Origin: Paraburkholderia kururiensis JCM 10599 = LMG 19447
GTDB lineage: Bacteria; Pseudomonadota; Gammaproteobacteria; Burkholderiales; Burkholderiaceae
Assembly (NCBI RefSeq): GCF_003986935.1
Contig: NZ_RJZE01000015.1
Span: 124,001-188,000 of the forward strand
DNA: 64,000 bases
Direction: 5' to 3'
The notes under the pieces were generated by a model. It ran no database searches, was not told where the DNA came from, and was given only the letters and a program-made list of their open reading frames with translations. How positions within the stretch are numbered: the stretch's first letter is position 1; each line of letters opens with the position of its first letter. A program made the position numbers and the translations under genes. Below are positions 1-10,262 of the stretch, in pieces.

Positions 1-173
1 AGCGCTTCGAGCCGCGAGAGCGCTTCGCGCAGCGACGCCCGGCTGATGGCGAGTTCCTCGGACAGTTGACGCTGCGCGGGCAGCAGGCTGCCCACCGGAT
101 AGGCGCCGCCTTCGATCCTTTCGCGGATGGTGGCGATGGCGGTGTCGGTAACGGTGTGCGGGACGTTCTTCAT
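1..173 (-). CDS. GntR-family (FadR-like) transcriptional regulator, 5' part only
   Basis: Only the first 57 codons are present; the gene continues beyond the left edge. The translation starts MKNVPHTVTDTAIATIRERI and continues through a typical GntR winged-helix: a first helix, the segment GGAYPVGSLLPAQRQLSEEL and a recognition region SRASLREALSRLEA. The signature (P-x-x-R-x-L-S-x-x-L plus S-R-x-x-[LV]-R-E-A-L) is that of the FadR/PdhR/LldR branch. It is divergent from the dctA-type transporter, and two short palindromes with the shared core GGTC-N-GACC lie between them, one beside each start, which suggests autoregulation plus control of the transporter. The ligand cannot be told because the effector domain is missing; an organic acid or a purine-degradation intermediate is a guess from the neighbours. 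Confidence 0.85.
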   Translation of the reverse strand, partial: MKNVPHTVTDTAIATIRERIEGGAYPVGSLLPAQRQLSEELAISRASLREALSRLEA

Positions 174-188
174 GATGCTCCGGCAGCG

Positions 189-198
189 TGGTCTGACC
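189..198. promoter_or_regulatory. Candidate GntR operator near the regulator's own start
   Basis: TGGTCTGACC shares the core GGTC-N-GACC with the perfect palindrome at 344-360 and lies 15 bp upstream of the regulator start codon. An autoregulatory site is inferred; the outer bases are not symmetric, so it would be the weaker of the two sites. Confidence 0.45.
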
Positions 199-302
199 GG
201 CATTCTAAACCGATGTCGCCGATGCCGCGCCTGCCCACGAAGCCGTTAGCCAACCGATAGGGCGTCACATGAGTCCGGGGGTAAACCCCGTTTTTTGATT
301 CC

Positions 303-331
303 TTGACGCAACTATATCGGCTTCCTACTAT
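303..331 (+). promoter_or_regulatory. Sigma70-type promoter of the dctA-like gene
   Basis: TTGACG and TACTAT are separated by exactly 17 bp, which predicts a transcript start near 338. The perfect palindrome at 344-360 begins just after that start, a typical position for repression by blocking RNA polymerase. Confidence 0.65.
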
Positions 332-343
332 CCGCCATAACAG

Positions 344-360
344 TACTGGTCAGACCAGTA
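344..360. promoter_or_regulatory. 17-bp perfect palindrome, probable GntR operator
   Basis: TACTGGTCAGACCAGTA is a perfect inverted repeat around a central A. FadR-branch GntR proteins commonly bind sites of the form TGGTnnnACCA, and the divergent partial gene encodes such a protein. The site lies immediately downstream of the predicted start of transcription of the transporter gene. Confidence 0.65.
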
Positions 361-391
361 TGAACTGTTGAATCCGGAACAGGAGGCCGCC

Positions 392-1741
392 GTGTCGAGG
401 TTTTTCAATTCGCTGTTTGGGCGGGTAGTGATCGCCCTCGTCGTGGGCATCGCCCTCGGCGCGCTGTATCCGCAGTTCGCCCAGTCGCTTCAGCCGCTGG
501 GCGACGGCTTTCTCAAGCTCATCAAGATGGTGATCGGGCCTATCGTGTTCTGCGTCGTGGTGAGCGGCATGGCGCATGCGGGCGATCTGCGCAAGGTCGG
601 CCGCGTCGGCATCAAGTCGGTCGTCTACTTCGAAATCATGACCACGATTGCGCTCATGATCGGCGCGGTGCTGGCCTGGGTGACGCGGCCGGGCGCCGGC
701 ATGAACGTCGACGTGAAGACGCTCGATGCGACGGCGCTGACCACCTACGCGACGAACGCGAAGAGCCTGAAGGACACGGCCGGCTTTCTGCTGAAGATCA
801 TCCCCGACACGCCGTTCGACGCCTTCGCCAAGGGCGACGTGCTGCAGATTCTCGTGTTCTCCGTGCTGTTCGGGGCGGCGCTCTCGCTGCTCGGCGAAAA
901 GGGGCGGCGCGTGGGCACCCTGATCGACGACATCGCCCAGGTGCTGTTCCGCGTAATGAGCTTCATCATCAAGCTCGCGCCGCTCGGTGTGCTGGGCGCC
1001 ATTGCGTTCACCACCGGCAAGTACGGGGTCGGGTCGCTCAAGCAACTGGGCCTGCTCGTGATGGTGTTCTACGCGAGCTGTTTCGCGTTCGTGGTGGTCG
1101 TGCTCGGCGTGGTGATGCGGCTCGCGGGTTTCAGCGTGTTCAAGCTGATCCGCTATCTGCGCGAGGAACTTTCGATCGTGCTCGGCACCGCGTCCTCCGA
1201 CGCCGTGCTGCCCCAGGTCATGCGCAAACTGGAATGGATGGGCGTGAAGGACTCGACGGTCGGCCTCGTCATTCCCACGGGCTATTCGTTCAACCTGGAC
1301 GGCTTTTCGATCTATCTGACGCTTGCCGTGCTGTTCATCGCGCAGGCCACCAATACGCCGCTGTCGCTGCACGACCTGATCGTGGTGCTGCTGGTGTCGC
1401 TCGTCACGTCGAAGGGCGCGCATGGTATTCCGGGCTCCGCCATCGTGATTCTGGCCGCGACCCTTTCCGCCATTCCGGCCATTCCGGTGCTCGGGCTCGT
1501 GCTGATCCTGCCGGTCGACTGGTTTGTCGGCATTGCTCGCGCGGTCACGAACCTGATCGGCAACTGCGTGGCCACGGTAGTGGTGGCCGTGTGGGAGAAC
1601 GACATCGACAGGGCCCGCGCGCGCCGCGTGCTCGATTTCGACCCGACGCTGCGCTTCGGCGCGGCCGACGCGCAAGCCCTGCCGGCCGGCGTACCCGCAA
1701 CCGCACAAGCGGCTGCCGGCGACGAGCTTCGTGCGGTCTGA
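392..1741 (+). CDS. dctA: DctA-type C4-dicarboxylate:cation symporter
   Basis: A 449-residue inner-membrane protein of the dicarboxylate/amino acid:cation symporter family, which takes up fumarate, malate, succinate or related acids with protons or sodium. Many hydrophobic segments are visible from the first residues (FGRVVIALVVGIALGALYP) onward. The conserved re-entrant loop region SDAVLPQVMRKLEWMG lies near residue 270 and GYSFNLDG near residue 297, both characteristic of DctA. I chose the GTG at 392 because AGGAGG lies 6 bp upstream and the protein then starts where DctA proteins normally do; an in-frame TTG 24 bp earlier has no ribosome-binding site. Neighbouring ureide-degradation genes and a GntR operator suggest a specialised rather than general dicarboxylate role, but the substrate is not certain. 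Confidence 0.85.
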   Translation: MSRFFNSLFGRVVIALVVGIALGALYPQFAQSLQPLGDGFLKLIKMVIGPIVFCVVVSGMAHAGDLRKVGRVGIKSVVYFEIMTTIALMIGAVLAWVTRPGAGMNVDVKTLDATALTTYATNAKSLKDTAGFLLKIIPDTPFDAFAKGDVLQILVFSVLFGAALSLLGEKGRRVGTLIDDIAQVLFRVMSFIIKLAPLGVLGAIAFTTGKYGVGSLKQLGLLVMVFYASCFAFVVVVLGVVMRLAGFSVFKLIRYLREELSIVLGTASSDAVLPQVMRKLEWMGVKDSTVGLVIPTGYSFNLDGFSIYLTLAVLFIAQATNTPLSLHDLIVVLLVSLVTSKGAHGIPGSAIVILAATLSAIPAIPVLGLVLILPVDWFVGIARAVTNLIGNCVATVVVAVWENDIDRARARRVLDFDPTLRFGAADAQALPAGVPATAQAAAGDELRAV

Positions 1742-1956
1742 TCGCGTTCTGAACATCGCGACGGATGGCTGCGAACCGGGTGTTGCCAATGCAATGGAGC
1801 AATCGAGCGCCGTCCGTCGTGAGCGCGTCATGACTTCATCCTGATTCCACCTCGGACGGCTCGCACCTGATACGAGCCGGCCGCGAGCGCCCCTCAGGCA
1901 CAGCTGGCCCGCAAGCGCGGCTTTGCGTTCCTCCTCTTCCTCTTCGACCCGAAAAC

Positions 1957-2970
1957 ATGGCTACTCCGATCCTCGATCCGAACGCGCCCGCCTTCACGCG
2001 CCGCTACATGAATCTGGCCGACCCGCGTCTGGGCGCAAAGGCGCTCGTCGCCAGCGACGAGTTTTTCGCGCCGAAGGAGCGCATGCTCGATCCGCTGCCC
2101 GCGGTGTTCATTCCGGGCAAGTACGACGACCACGGCAAGTGGATGGACGGCTGGGAGACGCGCCGCAAGCGCACCGCGGGCCACGACTGGTGCATCGTGA
2201 AGCTGGCGCGGCCGGGCGTCGTGCATGGCGTCGATCTGGATACGAGCCACTTCACGGGCAATTTCCCGCCGGCCGCTTCGCTTGAAGCGTGTTATGCCGA
2301 AGGCGACCTGCCGCCCGACGACATCGAATGGCATCCGCTCGTGCCTGCCACAACGTTGCAAGGTAATCAGCACCACTACGTGACGGTGCTGCCCACCGCG
2401 CCGTGCACGCACATTCGCGTGAACCTTTATCCCGATGGCGGCCTCGCGCGGTTGCGTGTCTACGGGCAGCCGCAGCGCGACTGGACGCACGTGGAAGCGG
2501 GTGCGTTGGTCGATCTGGCGGCCGTCGAAAACGGCGCCTGGCTGGTGACGGCCAACAACCAGCATTTCGGCGCCGCCTCGCAGATGCTGATGCCGGGCCG
2601 CGGCGTGAACATGGGCGACGGCTGGGAGACGCGTCGCCGTCGCGAGCCCGGCAACGACTGGGCGATCGTCGCGCTGGCGCGTCCGGGCGTGATCCGCAAG
2701 ATCGAAGTGGACACGGCGCACTTCAAGGGCAATTTCCCCGACCGCTGCTCGCTGCAAGCTGCACGCGTGGTGGGCGGGACGGACGAATCGCTCGTCACGC
2801 AGGCCATGTTCTGGCCCGTGCTGCTGCCCGAAATGTCGCTGCAAATGGACCACGTGCATACCTTCGAGGCCGCGCAGCTGGCGTCGCTCGGCGTGGTCAC
2901 GCACGTGCGCTTCAACATCTATCCGGACGGCGGCGTATCGAGACTGCGCCTGTGGGGCGAACTCGCATGA
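1957..2970 (+). CDS. alc: Allantoicase
   Basis: Hydrolyses allantoate to ureidoglycolate and urea in purine and ureide degradation, in the cytoplasm. The 337-residue protein shows the family's internal duplication: a first repeat with GWETRRKRTAGHDWCIVKLA and HFTGNFPPAASLEAC (about residues 67-112) and a second with GWETRRRREPGNDWAIVALA and HFKGNFPDRCSLQAA (about residues 224-270). It overlaps the next gene, allA, by 4 bp (ATGA), so the two are translationally coupled and together convert allantoate to glyoxylate and urea. It lies 215 bp downstream of the transporter gene in the same direction, so it may or may not share its transcript. Identification is firm from both repeats. Confidence 0.93.
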   Translation: MATPILDPNAPAFTRRYMNLADPRLGAKALVASDEFFAPKERMLDPLPAVFIPGKYDDHGKWMDGWETRRKRTAGHDWCIVKLARPGVVHGVDLDTSHFTGNFPPAASLEACYAEGDLPPDDIEWHPLVPATTLQGNQHHYVTVLPTAPCTHIRVNLYPDGGLARLRVYGQPQRDWTHVEAGALVDLAAVENGAWLVTANNQHFGAASQMLMPGRGVNMGDGWETRRRREPGNDWAIVALARPGVIRKIEVDTAHFKGNFPDRCSLQAARVVGGTDESLVTQAMFWPVLLPEMSLQMDHVHTFEAAQLASLGVVTHVRFNIYPDGGVSRLRLWGELA

Positions 2971-3503
2971 GTACGTCTGCGATCGCGAAGAACGTGCTGT
3001 GCGTCGAACCGCTGGCGCGCGAAACGTTCGCACCGTTCGGCGACGTGATCGAACTTGCCGGCGCGCGGCATTTTCCGATCAACGGCGGCACCACCGAGCG
3101 TTATCACGACCTCGCGACGCTCGACGTGTGCGCCGACGGCGGCCGTCCGCTCGTCAACGTGTTTCGCGCGCAGCCGCGCGCGCTACCGTTCGAGATTGCG
3201 CTGATGGAGCGGCATCCGCGCAGTAGTCAGGCGTTTCTGCCGCTTGCGAACGTGCGGTACGCCGTGATCGTAGCGCCCGCGGGTGAGTTCGACGCCTCGC
3301 GTATGCGTGCCTTCGCGAGCAACGGCTGGCAGGGCGTCAACTACGCGAGGGGCGTCTGGCACCATCCGCTGATCGCGCTCGATCACGTGAGCGATTTCGT
3401 GGTGATCGATCGCGGCGGGGAAGGACCGAATTGCGACGAGATCGCGCTCGAGCATTCCTGGCAGCTCGTTTTGTCGGAGCGGCCAGGCGAGGTAGAGAGG
3501 TAG
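2967..3503 (+). CDS. allA: Ureidoglycolate lyase
   Basis: Splits ureidoglycolate into glyoxylate and urea, completing allantoate breakdown. The 178-residue cupin-like protein carries family motifs such as APFGDVIE near the N-terminus, INGGTTERYHDLA, a central NVFRAQPRALPFEI followed by MERHPRSSQAFLPL, then GVNYARGVWHHPL with the histidines expected at the active site. The start overlaps the allantoicase stop (ATGA), and length matches the family. No allantoinase, urease or glyoxylate gene is in the window, so the rest of the route must be elsewhere. Confidence 0.93.
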   Translation: MSTSAIAKNVLCVEPLARETFAPFGDVIELAGARHFPINGGTTERYHDLATLDVCADGGRPLVNVFRAQPRALPFEIALMERHPRSSQAFLPLANVRYAVIVAPAGEFDASRMRAFASNGWQGVNYARGVWHHPLIALDHVSDFVVIDRGGEGPNCDEIALEHSWQLVLSERPGEVER

Positions 3504-3589
3504 CGGGAAGTTGGCGAGGGTGGGGAAAGGCGCGTTGCCGACGCTGCGTTGGAGCCTGCCTCAGGCCGCGGCGTCAGCGGCCCGCTGCA

Positions 3590-4018
3590 TCAATGCTTGC
3601 GATGCGGGCAGTTTTCTTTCGTGCACGCGCCGTACAGCGCGAGGGCATGCTCCTGTAGCTTGAAACCGCGCTCGGCCGCAATGGCCTGCTGGCGCTTTTC
3701 GATTTCGGCGTCGAAAAATTCTTCCACGCGCCCGCAATCGAGACACACCAGATGGTCGTGGTGCGACCCTTCGTTCAGCTCAAAAATCGCCTTGCCCGAT
3801 TCGAAGTTGCTGCGTGTGAGCAGACCCGCCTGCTCGAATTGCGTCAGCACCCGATAGACCGTGGCGAGCCCGATGTCCAGTTCCTCGTGCAGCAGGTTGC
3901 GATAGACGTCTTCGGCCGTGAGGTGACGCACCGGACTTTGCTGAAATATCTCCAGGATCTTGAGGCGCGGCAGGGTCGCCTTGAGCCCGATGTTCTTGAG
4001 ATCGGTTGGATTGGTCAT
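3590..4018 (-). CDS. fur: Ferric uptake regulator
   Basis: Iron-responsive repressor of siderophore and iron-uptake genes; a homodimer that binds DNA with Fe(II). The 142-residue protein has the N-terminal winged helix (LKATLPRLKILEIFQQ, then LDIGLATVYRVLTQFEQAGL), the metal-binding HHDH at residues 86-89, and the structural-zinc cysteine pairs C92/C95 and C132/C137. The start was set at the ATG preceding TNPTDLKNIG, as in other betaproteobacterial Fur proteins; a longer reading frame upstream has no family similarity. It is divergent from bamE across 114 bp, an arrangement common in Burkholderiales and Pseudomonas. Confidence 0.97.
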   Translation of the reverse strand: MTNPTDLKNIGLKATLPRLKILEIFQQSPVRHLTAEDVYRNLLHEELDIGLATVYRVLTQFEQAGLLTRSNFESGKAIFELNEGSHHDHLVCLDCGRVEEFFDAEIEKRQQAIAAERGFKLQEHALALYGACTKENCPHRKH

Positions 4019-4067
4019 GACGATGAGTCCCTGGAGTACAATGCAGGGTTCTAATGGTAATGGGTTT

Positions 4068-4096
4068 TTGCCGTTCCGGTCATCTATCGACAGAAT
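4068..4096 (+). promoter_or_regulatory. Candidate promoter of bamE
   Basis: TTGCCG and CAGAAT separated by 17 bp lie between fur and bamE and point toward bamE. The -10 is weak (4 of 6 consensus bases), so this is a tentative call. Confidence 0.35.
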
Positions 4097-4132
4097 ACGC
4101 GCGGCTTCACGCCTGAAAGGGCAGCCCGCACG

Positions 4133-5047
4133 GTGAGGGACATGATTCCAGAATTTCAATTGATCAACCGGGGCAGCCGTTCGGCGCGCACCATGACGGG
4201 CGTCCTTATCGCGGCAGCATGCGTGGTTCTGGCCGGATGTTCGACCTACGACAGCCTGACTCAGCGTATCGCCCAGCGCATTACGCCGTATCGCATCACC
4301 GTCGTGCAGGGCAACTTCGTCTCGAAAGAGGCGGCCGCGCAGATGCGGGTAGGCATGTCCCGCGCCGAAGTGAAGCAGCTGCTCGGCACGCCGCTCCTCA
4401 CGGACATGTTCCACGACGACCGGTGGGACTACATCTTCTACTTCAAGCGCGGCTCGACCTCCGTCGTGCAGCAGCGTGACTTCATCGTGAACTTCGCGGG
4501 CGACCGCGTGGCGAGCTGGTCGGGCGGCGACGATCTGCCGTCCAACCTTGAACTGCTTGCCGAGATCGATGGCGACAAGAGCGGCAAGAAGGCGAAGCCC
4601 GTAGCCGCTGCACCGGCGAGTGGGGCAAGCGCTGCGTCGGCCGCTGCGGCCGCGCCGGCAAGTGCGCCGTATGCGCCCACGGTGCCGGACACGGCGGGTC
4701 AGCCCGGCGTTGCGGCGGATGCCGCCGCGCTGCCGCAGACCGATCCGAACGCGCAGGCCGCCCAGGCCGCCAACCGCGCGACCAACGCGGTGCAGACGCC
4801 GTCAGCCGGCGGATCGTCGGCACGGGCCAACGCGCCGCGCAGCGGTGTGGGGGTGCCGTCCAGCGTCGATACCACGCCGCAGCAGCAGATCCAGTTGCGT
4901 CGCAAGCCGGCGCCGGCCCCTACGGCGCCGGAGTCGAACCCGGTTGGACCCACGGGCACGCAGGACAATAGCAGCACGGCGCCGACGCACAACGCGCCGC
5001 TCACGTCTTCGCCGACGTCTTCGAATGGGCAGGGAGCGGGCGGCTGA
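4133..5047 (+). CDS. bamE: Outer membrane protein assembly factor BamE (SmpA/OmlA), long form
   Basis: Lipoprotein subunit of the Bam complex that inserts beta-barrel proteins into the outer membrane. A signal peptide ends in the lipobox LAGC; the conserved domain follows with YRITVVQGNFVSKEAAAQMR, VGMSRAEVKQLLGTPLLTD and RWDYIFYF. The BamE fold ends near residue 140; about 150 further residues are Ala/Pro/Thr/Ser-rich and of low complexity, making the protein more than twice the usual length of about 110-180. Possible starts are GTG 4133, ATG 4142 and ATG 4193; all keep the lipobox, and the last gives a compact signal peptide with the lipid-bearing Cys at position 16. The start is therefore uncertain while the family assignment is firm. 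Confidence 0.88.
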   Translation: MRDMIPEFQLINRGSRSARTMTGVLIAAACVVLAGCSTYDSLTQRIAQRITPYRITVVQGNFVSKEAAAQMRVGMSRAEVKQLLGTPLLTDMFHDDRWDYIFYFKRGSTSVVQQRDFIVNFAGDRVASWSGGDDLPSNLELLAEIDGDKSGKKAKPVAAAPASGASAASAAAAAPASAPYAPTVPDTAGQPGVAADAAALPQTDPNAQAAQAANRATNAVQTPSAGGSSARANAPRSGVGVPSSVDTTPQQQIQLRRKPAPAPTAPESNPVGPTGTQDNSSTAPTHNAPLTSSPTSSNGQGAGG

Positions 5048-5131
5048 CCTGACGGTCCGCCATACGAGCGGGCCGCGCGCAGCGCGGTCCCGCCGTGATT
5101 TCCGCCTACCCTCCGACTTGCTGGAAAGCTC

Positions 5132-5929
5132 ATGAAAATCTCCATCGCCGGTGCATCGGGCCGAATGGGCCGCATGCTGATCGAAACCGTCCTCAACGAT
5201 CCCGATGCGACGCTTGCCGGCGCGCTTGACCGCGCGGATTCTCCCCAGCTCGGCCAGGACGCGGCGGCGTTTCTCGGCAAGACGAGCGGCGTGCCGCTCA
5301 CGAGCGATATCGACGAGGTTTTCGCAAAAGCCGACTACCTGATCGACTTCACGCGGCCCGAAGGCACGATGATGTACATCGATGCCGCGCTGCGTCACAA
5401 CGTGAAGCTCGTGATCGGCACCACGGGCTTCGAGCCCGAGCAGAAGTCCCGCGTGCAGGCTGCGGCGGAAAAGGTCGGCATCGTGTTTGCCGGCAACATG
5501 AGCGTGGGCGTGAACGTCACGCTCAAACTGCTCGAATTCGCGGCGCGCTACTTCGCGACCGGTTACGACATCGAGATCATCGAAGCGCATCACCGTCACA
5601 AGGTGGATGCGCCGTCCGGCACGGCGCTCATGATGGGCGAGGCGATTGCCGGCGCGCTGGGCCGCAATCTGGACGACTGCGCCGTATATGGCCGTCACGG
5701 CGTGACAGGCGAGCGCGATCCGTCCACCATCGGCTTTTCGGCCATTCGCGGCGGCGACATCGTGGGCGACCATACGGTGCTCTTCGCGGGCATCGGCGAG
5801 CGTATCGAGATTACGCACAAGTCCGCGAGCCGCCAGTCTTATGCGCAGGGTGCGATGCGCGCCGTGCGCTTCCTCGAAGGCCGCGCCACCGGCCTTTACG
5901 ACATGCAGGACGTGCTCGGCCTGCGCTGA
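5132..5929 (+). CDS. dapB: 4-hydroxy-tetrahydrodipicolinate reductase
   Basis: NAD(P)H-dependent reduction of 4-hydroxy-tetrahydrodipicolinate in the diaminopimelate/lysine pathway, feeding cell wall and lysine synthesis. The 265-residue protein starts with the Rossmann motif GASGRMGR (residues 7-14), has the GTTGFEPEQ segment near residue 96 and the active-site signature EAHHRHKVDAPSGTA near residue 151. Length and order of motifs are those of the family. It follows bamE by 84 bp and precedes the ExbB-like gene by 64 bp, so a shared transcript is possible. Confidence 0.97.
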   Translation: MKISIAGASGRMGRMLIETVLNDPDATLAGALDRADSPQLGQDAAAFLGKTSGVPLTSDIDEVFAKADYLIDFTRPEGTMMYIDAALRHNVKLVIGTTGFEPEQKSRVQAAAEKVGIVFAGNMSVGVNVTLKLLEFAARYFATGYDIEIIEAHHRHKVDAPSGTALMMGEAIAGALGRNLDDCAVYGRHGVTGERDPSTIGFSAIRGGDIVGDHTVLFAGIGERIEITHKSASRQSYAQGAMRAVRFLEGRATGLYDMQDVLGLR

Positions 5930-5993
5930 GCGCGCCGTCCCCTATCCCGCGCCGCGCGCAGCGCGGCAACGGCCACCGGCGTAGCGAGGTCCC

Positions 5994-6728
5994 ATGGCAG
6001 CAAGCACCGGTATCCTTCACTACCTCCAGACGAGTGACGCGATCACGCACGCGGTGGCCTGGGTGCTGCTCGCGATGTCGATGGCGAGCTGGTGCTTCCT
6101 GCTCGTCAAAACCTGGATGCTCGTGCGCGCGAAGACCCAGGGGCCGCGCGCCCTCGCGCAGTTCTGGCAGGCGAAGACGCTTGCCGAAGGCGTAGACGCG
6201 GTGCGCCGCGCCGACCGCGAACGTATCTTCCTGCCGCTCGCGCAGGCGGCGCAGCAGGCTGCCGAAGCGGACCTCCCCGGCGCGCTGCTCGCCCGGGTGG
6301 ACAGAAGCGAACGCGTGCTTCGCGCGTTGCGTCAGGCGCTCAATACCTCTCAGCGTCGGCTCGAATTCGGCCAGGTGCTGCTCGCTTCGGTGGGCAGTAC
6401 GGCGCCGTTCGTTGGCCTGCTCGGCACCGTCTGGGGCATCTATCACGCGCTGGGCAGCATCGCGTCGAGCGGCCAGGCCGTGATTGAAAACGTGGCGGGT
6501 CCCGTGGGCGAAGCGCTCATCATGACGGCGTTCGGCCTTGTGGTCGCGATTCCGGCGGTGCTCGCGTACAACATACTGGGCCGCCTCGCGCGCCAGCTTT
6601 CCGAAGACCTGGACGGCTTCGCACACGACCTCCACGCGTACGTCTGCGGACCCGATGCCCATGACGCCCCGGCGCCGCCGCGCGAACCGCAACGCGACGC
6701 GAGCGGGCGTCGGGTGTCCGCGGGCTGA
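5994..6728 (+). CDS. exbB: MotA/TolQ/ExbB proton channel family protein
   Basis: Inner-membrane proton-channel subunit that, with ExbD, passes the proton motive force to TonB or a TolA-like partner. The 244-residue protein has three predicted membrane segments: about residues 17-38 (AVAWVLLAMSMASWCFLLV), 126-150 containing the signature GSTAPFVGLLGTVWGI, and 168-190 (EALIMTAFGLVVAIPAVLAY). The C-terminal tail is charged and Pro-rich. It sits 17 bp before the ExbD/TolR-like gene. No tonB or tolA is visible beside it, so ExbB rather than TolQ is chosen from sequence flavour and pairing; the energised receptor is not known. Confidence 0.85.
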   Translation: MAASTGILHYLQTSDAITHAVAWVLLAMSMASWCFLLVKTWMLVRAKTQGPRALAQFWQAKTLAEGVDAVRRADRERIFLPLAQAAQQAAEADLPGALLARVDRSERVLRALRQALNTSQRRLEFGQVLLASVGSTAPFVGLLGTVWGIYHALGSIASSGQAVIENVAGPVGEALIMTAFGLVVAIPAVLAYNILGRLARQLSEDLDGFAHDLHAYVCGPDAHDAPAPPREPQRDASGRRVSAG

Positions 6729-6745
6729 GACACGAGGAGCGCGGC

Positions 6746-7246
6746 ATGGCATTCGGCGGACTCGACAAGCACCAGAATTCCGCGCCGATGGCGGACATCA
6801 ACATGACGCCGCTCATCGACGTGATGCTGGTGCTGCTCGTCATCTTCATCATTACAGCGCCGCTGCTCACGCATGCCATCCGGCTCGACCTGCCGAAGGT
6901 TGCGGCCGCACCGGCGCGCCCCACGCCGGAAACCATCACGCTCTCCATCGACGCCGCGGGCAAGATCTACTGGAACGCCAAACCCGTCAGCGCTGACCAG
7001 ATGCGCGCGCAGTTCGCCGAAGCCGGCCGGCGCGCCGAGCAGCCCGAGATCCAGCTGCGGGCCGCGCGTGCCACGCGCTACGAAGTGATTGCGCAGGTGA
7101 TGGGCGCGGCCCAAGAGGCGGGGCTCGAGCGCATCGGCTTCGTGACCGAGCCACCGCAAGGCCAGGGCGGCGGCTCGCCGGACGTTGCGACACCTGCGCC
7201 GGCTGCACCCGCGCCGGCTCCTGCGGCTCCGGCGACCAAACCGTAG
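6746..7246 (+). CDS. exbD: Biopolymer transport protein ExbD/TolR
   Basis: Partner of the preceding ExbB-like channel subunit. The single membrane anchor follows the family signature ADINMTPLIDVMLVLLVIFI; Asp25 in that stretch is the proton-carrying residue of ExbD/TolR proteins. A periplasmic domain covers about residues 45-140, and the last 25 residues are Ala/Pro repeats ending in PATKP, longer than in enteric ExbD (about 141 residues). A GAGGAGC ribosome-binding site lies upstream of the ATG. An array of 12-bp repeats begins about 50 bp after the stop codon. Confidence 0.87.
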   Translation: MAFGGLDKHQNSAPMADINMTPLIDVMLVLLVIFIITAPLLTHAIRLDLPKVAAAPARPTPETITLSIDAAGKIYWNAKPVSADQMRAQFAEAGRRAEQPEIQLRAARATRYEVIAQVMGAAQEAGLERIGFVTEPPQGQGGGSPDVATPAPAAPAPAPAAPATKP

Positions 7247-7297
7247 CCGGTCTAGACGGGTAACCAGTTGGCCGAACAGCCGGTTCTCGAACCCACG

Positions 7298-7345
7298 CCG
7301 CTTCTCAGACTGCTTCTCAGGCCGCGTCTCAGGCCGCTTCGTAGA
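7298..7345. repeat. Tandem repeat, four 12-bp units
   Basis: Consecutive units CCGCTTCTCAGA, CTGCTTCTCAGG, CCGCGTCTCAGG and CCGCTTCGTAGA lie in the exbD-leuS gap. Divergence between copies argues for an old array. The CTCAGG core recurs in the array at 20068-20128. Confidence 0.8.
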
Positions 7346-7412
7346 CCACTGCGCAAACCGCTTCCAGCCGCAAAACCCCGCGCTCGCGCGGAAGGCGGCC
7401 CGTTGCGGACGG

Positions 7413-7418
7413 TATAAT
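7413..7418 (+). promoter_or_regulatory. Candidate -10 element upstream of leuS
   Basis: A perfect TATAAT lies about 120 bp before the leuS start in otherwise GC-rich sequence. No good -35 is visible at 16-18 bp spacing, so the call rests on the -10 alone. Confidence 0.4.
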
Positions 7419-7536
7419 CGTCGTTTCCCGCGAAAAGTCTGCGGGTCTCGCCGAACGGCGGCGAGCGCGACATCAACAAGGCAAACGCACCCGGCCCGGT
7501 GCGCTGCACCGAACCTGGCGAAATCCCATCCACACC

Positions 7537-10131
<2,595 letters not shown>

Positions 10132-10138
10132 GCATGCG

Positions 10139-10178
10139 GCGTCTTGCGCCCTGGTTCGTTCTGAAGGGCGCAAGACGC
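10139..10178 (+). terminator. 13-bp perfect stem-loop between leuS and lptE
   Basis: GCGTCTTGCGCCC and its exact complement GGGCGCAAGACGC enclose a 14-nt loop directly after the leuS stop. There is no immediate T-run (TTTT comes 10 nt later), so it may be a weak terminator, an RNA-stabilising hairpin or a processing site rather than a strong intrinsic terminator. Confidence 0.5.
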
Positions 10179-10262
10179 GAGCGATCGTTTTCGGTCCAGA
10201 GGGTTTGTCCGGACAGTCGAACAGACCGCCGCTTCAAACCGTCGTGAACCTCGGGAGCCCAA

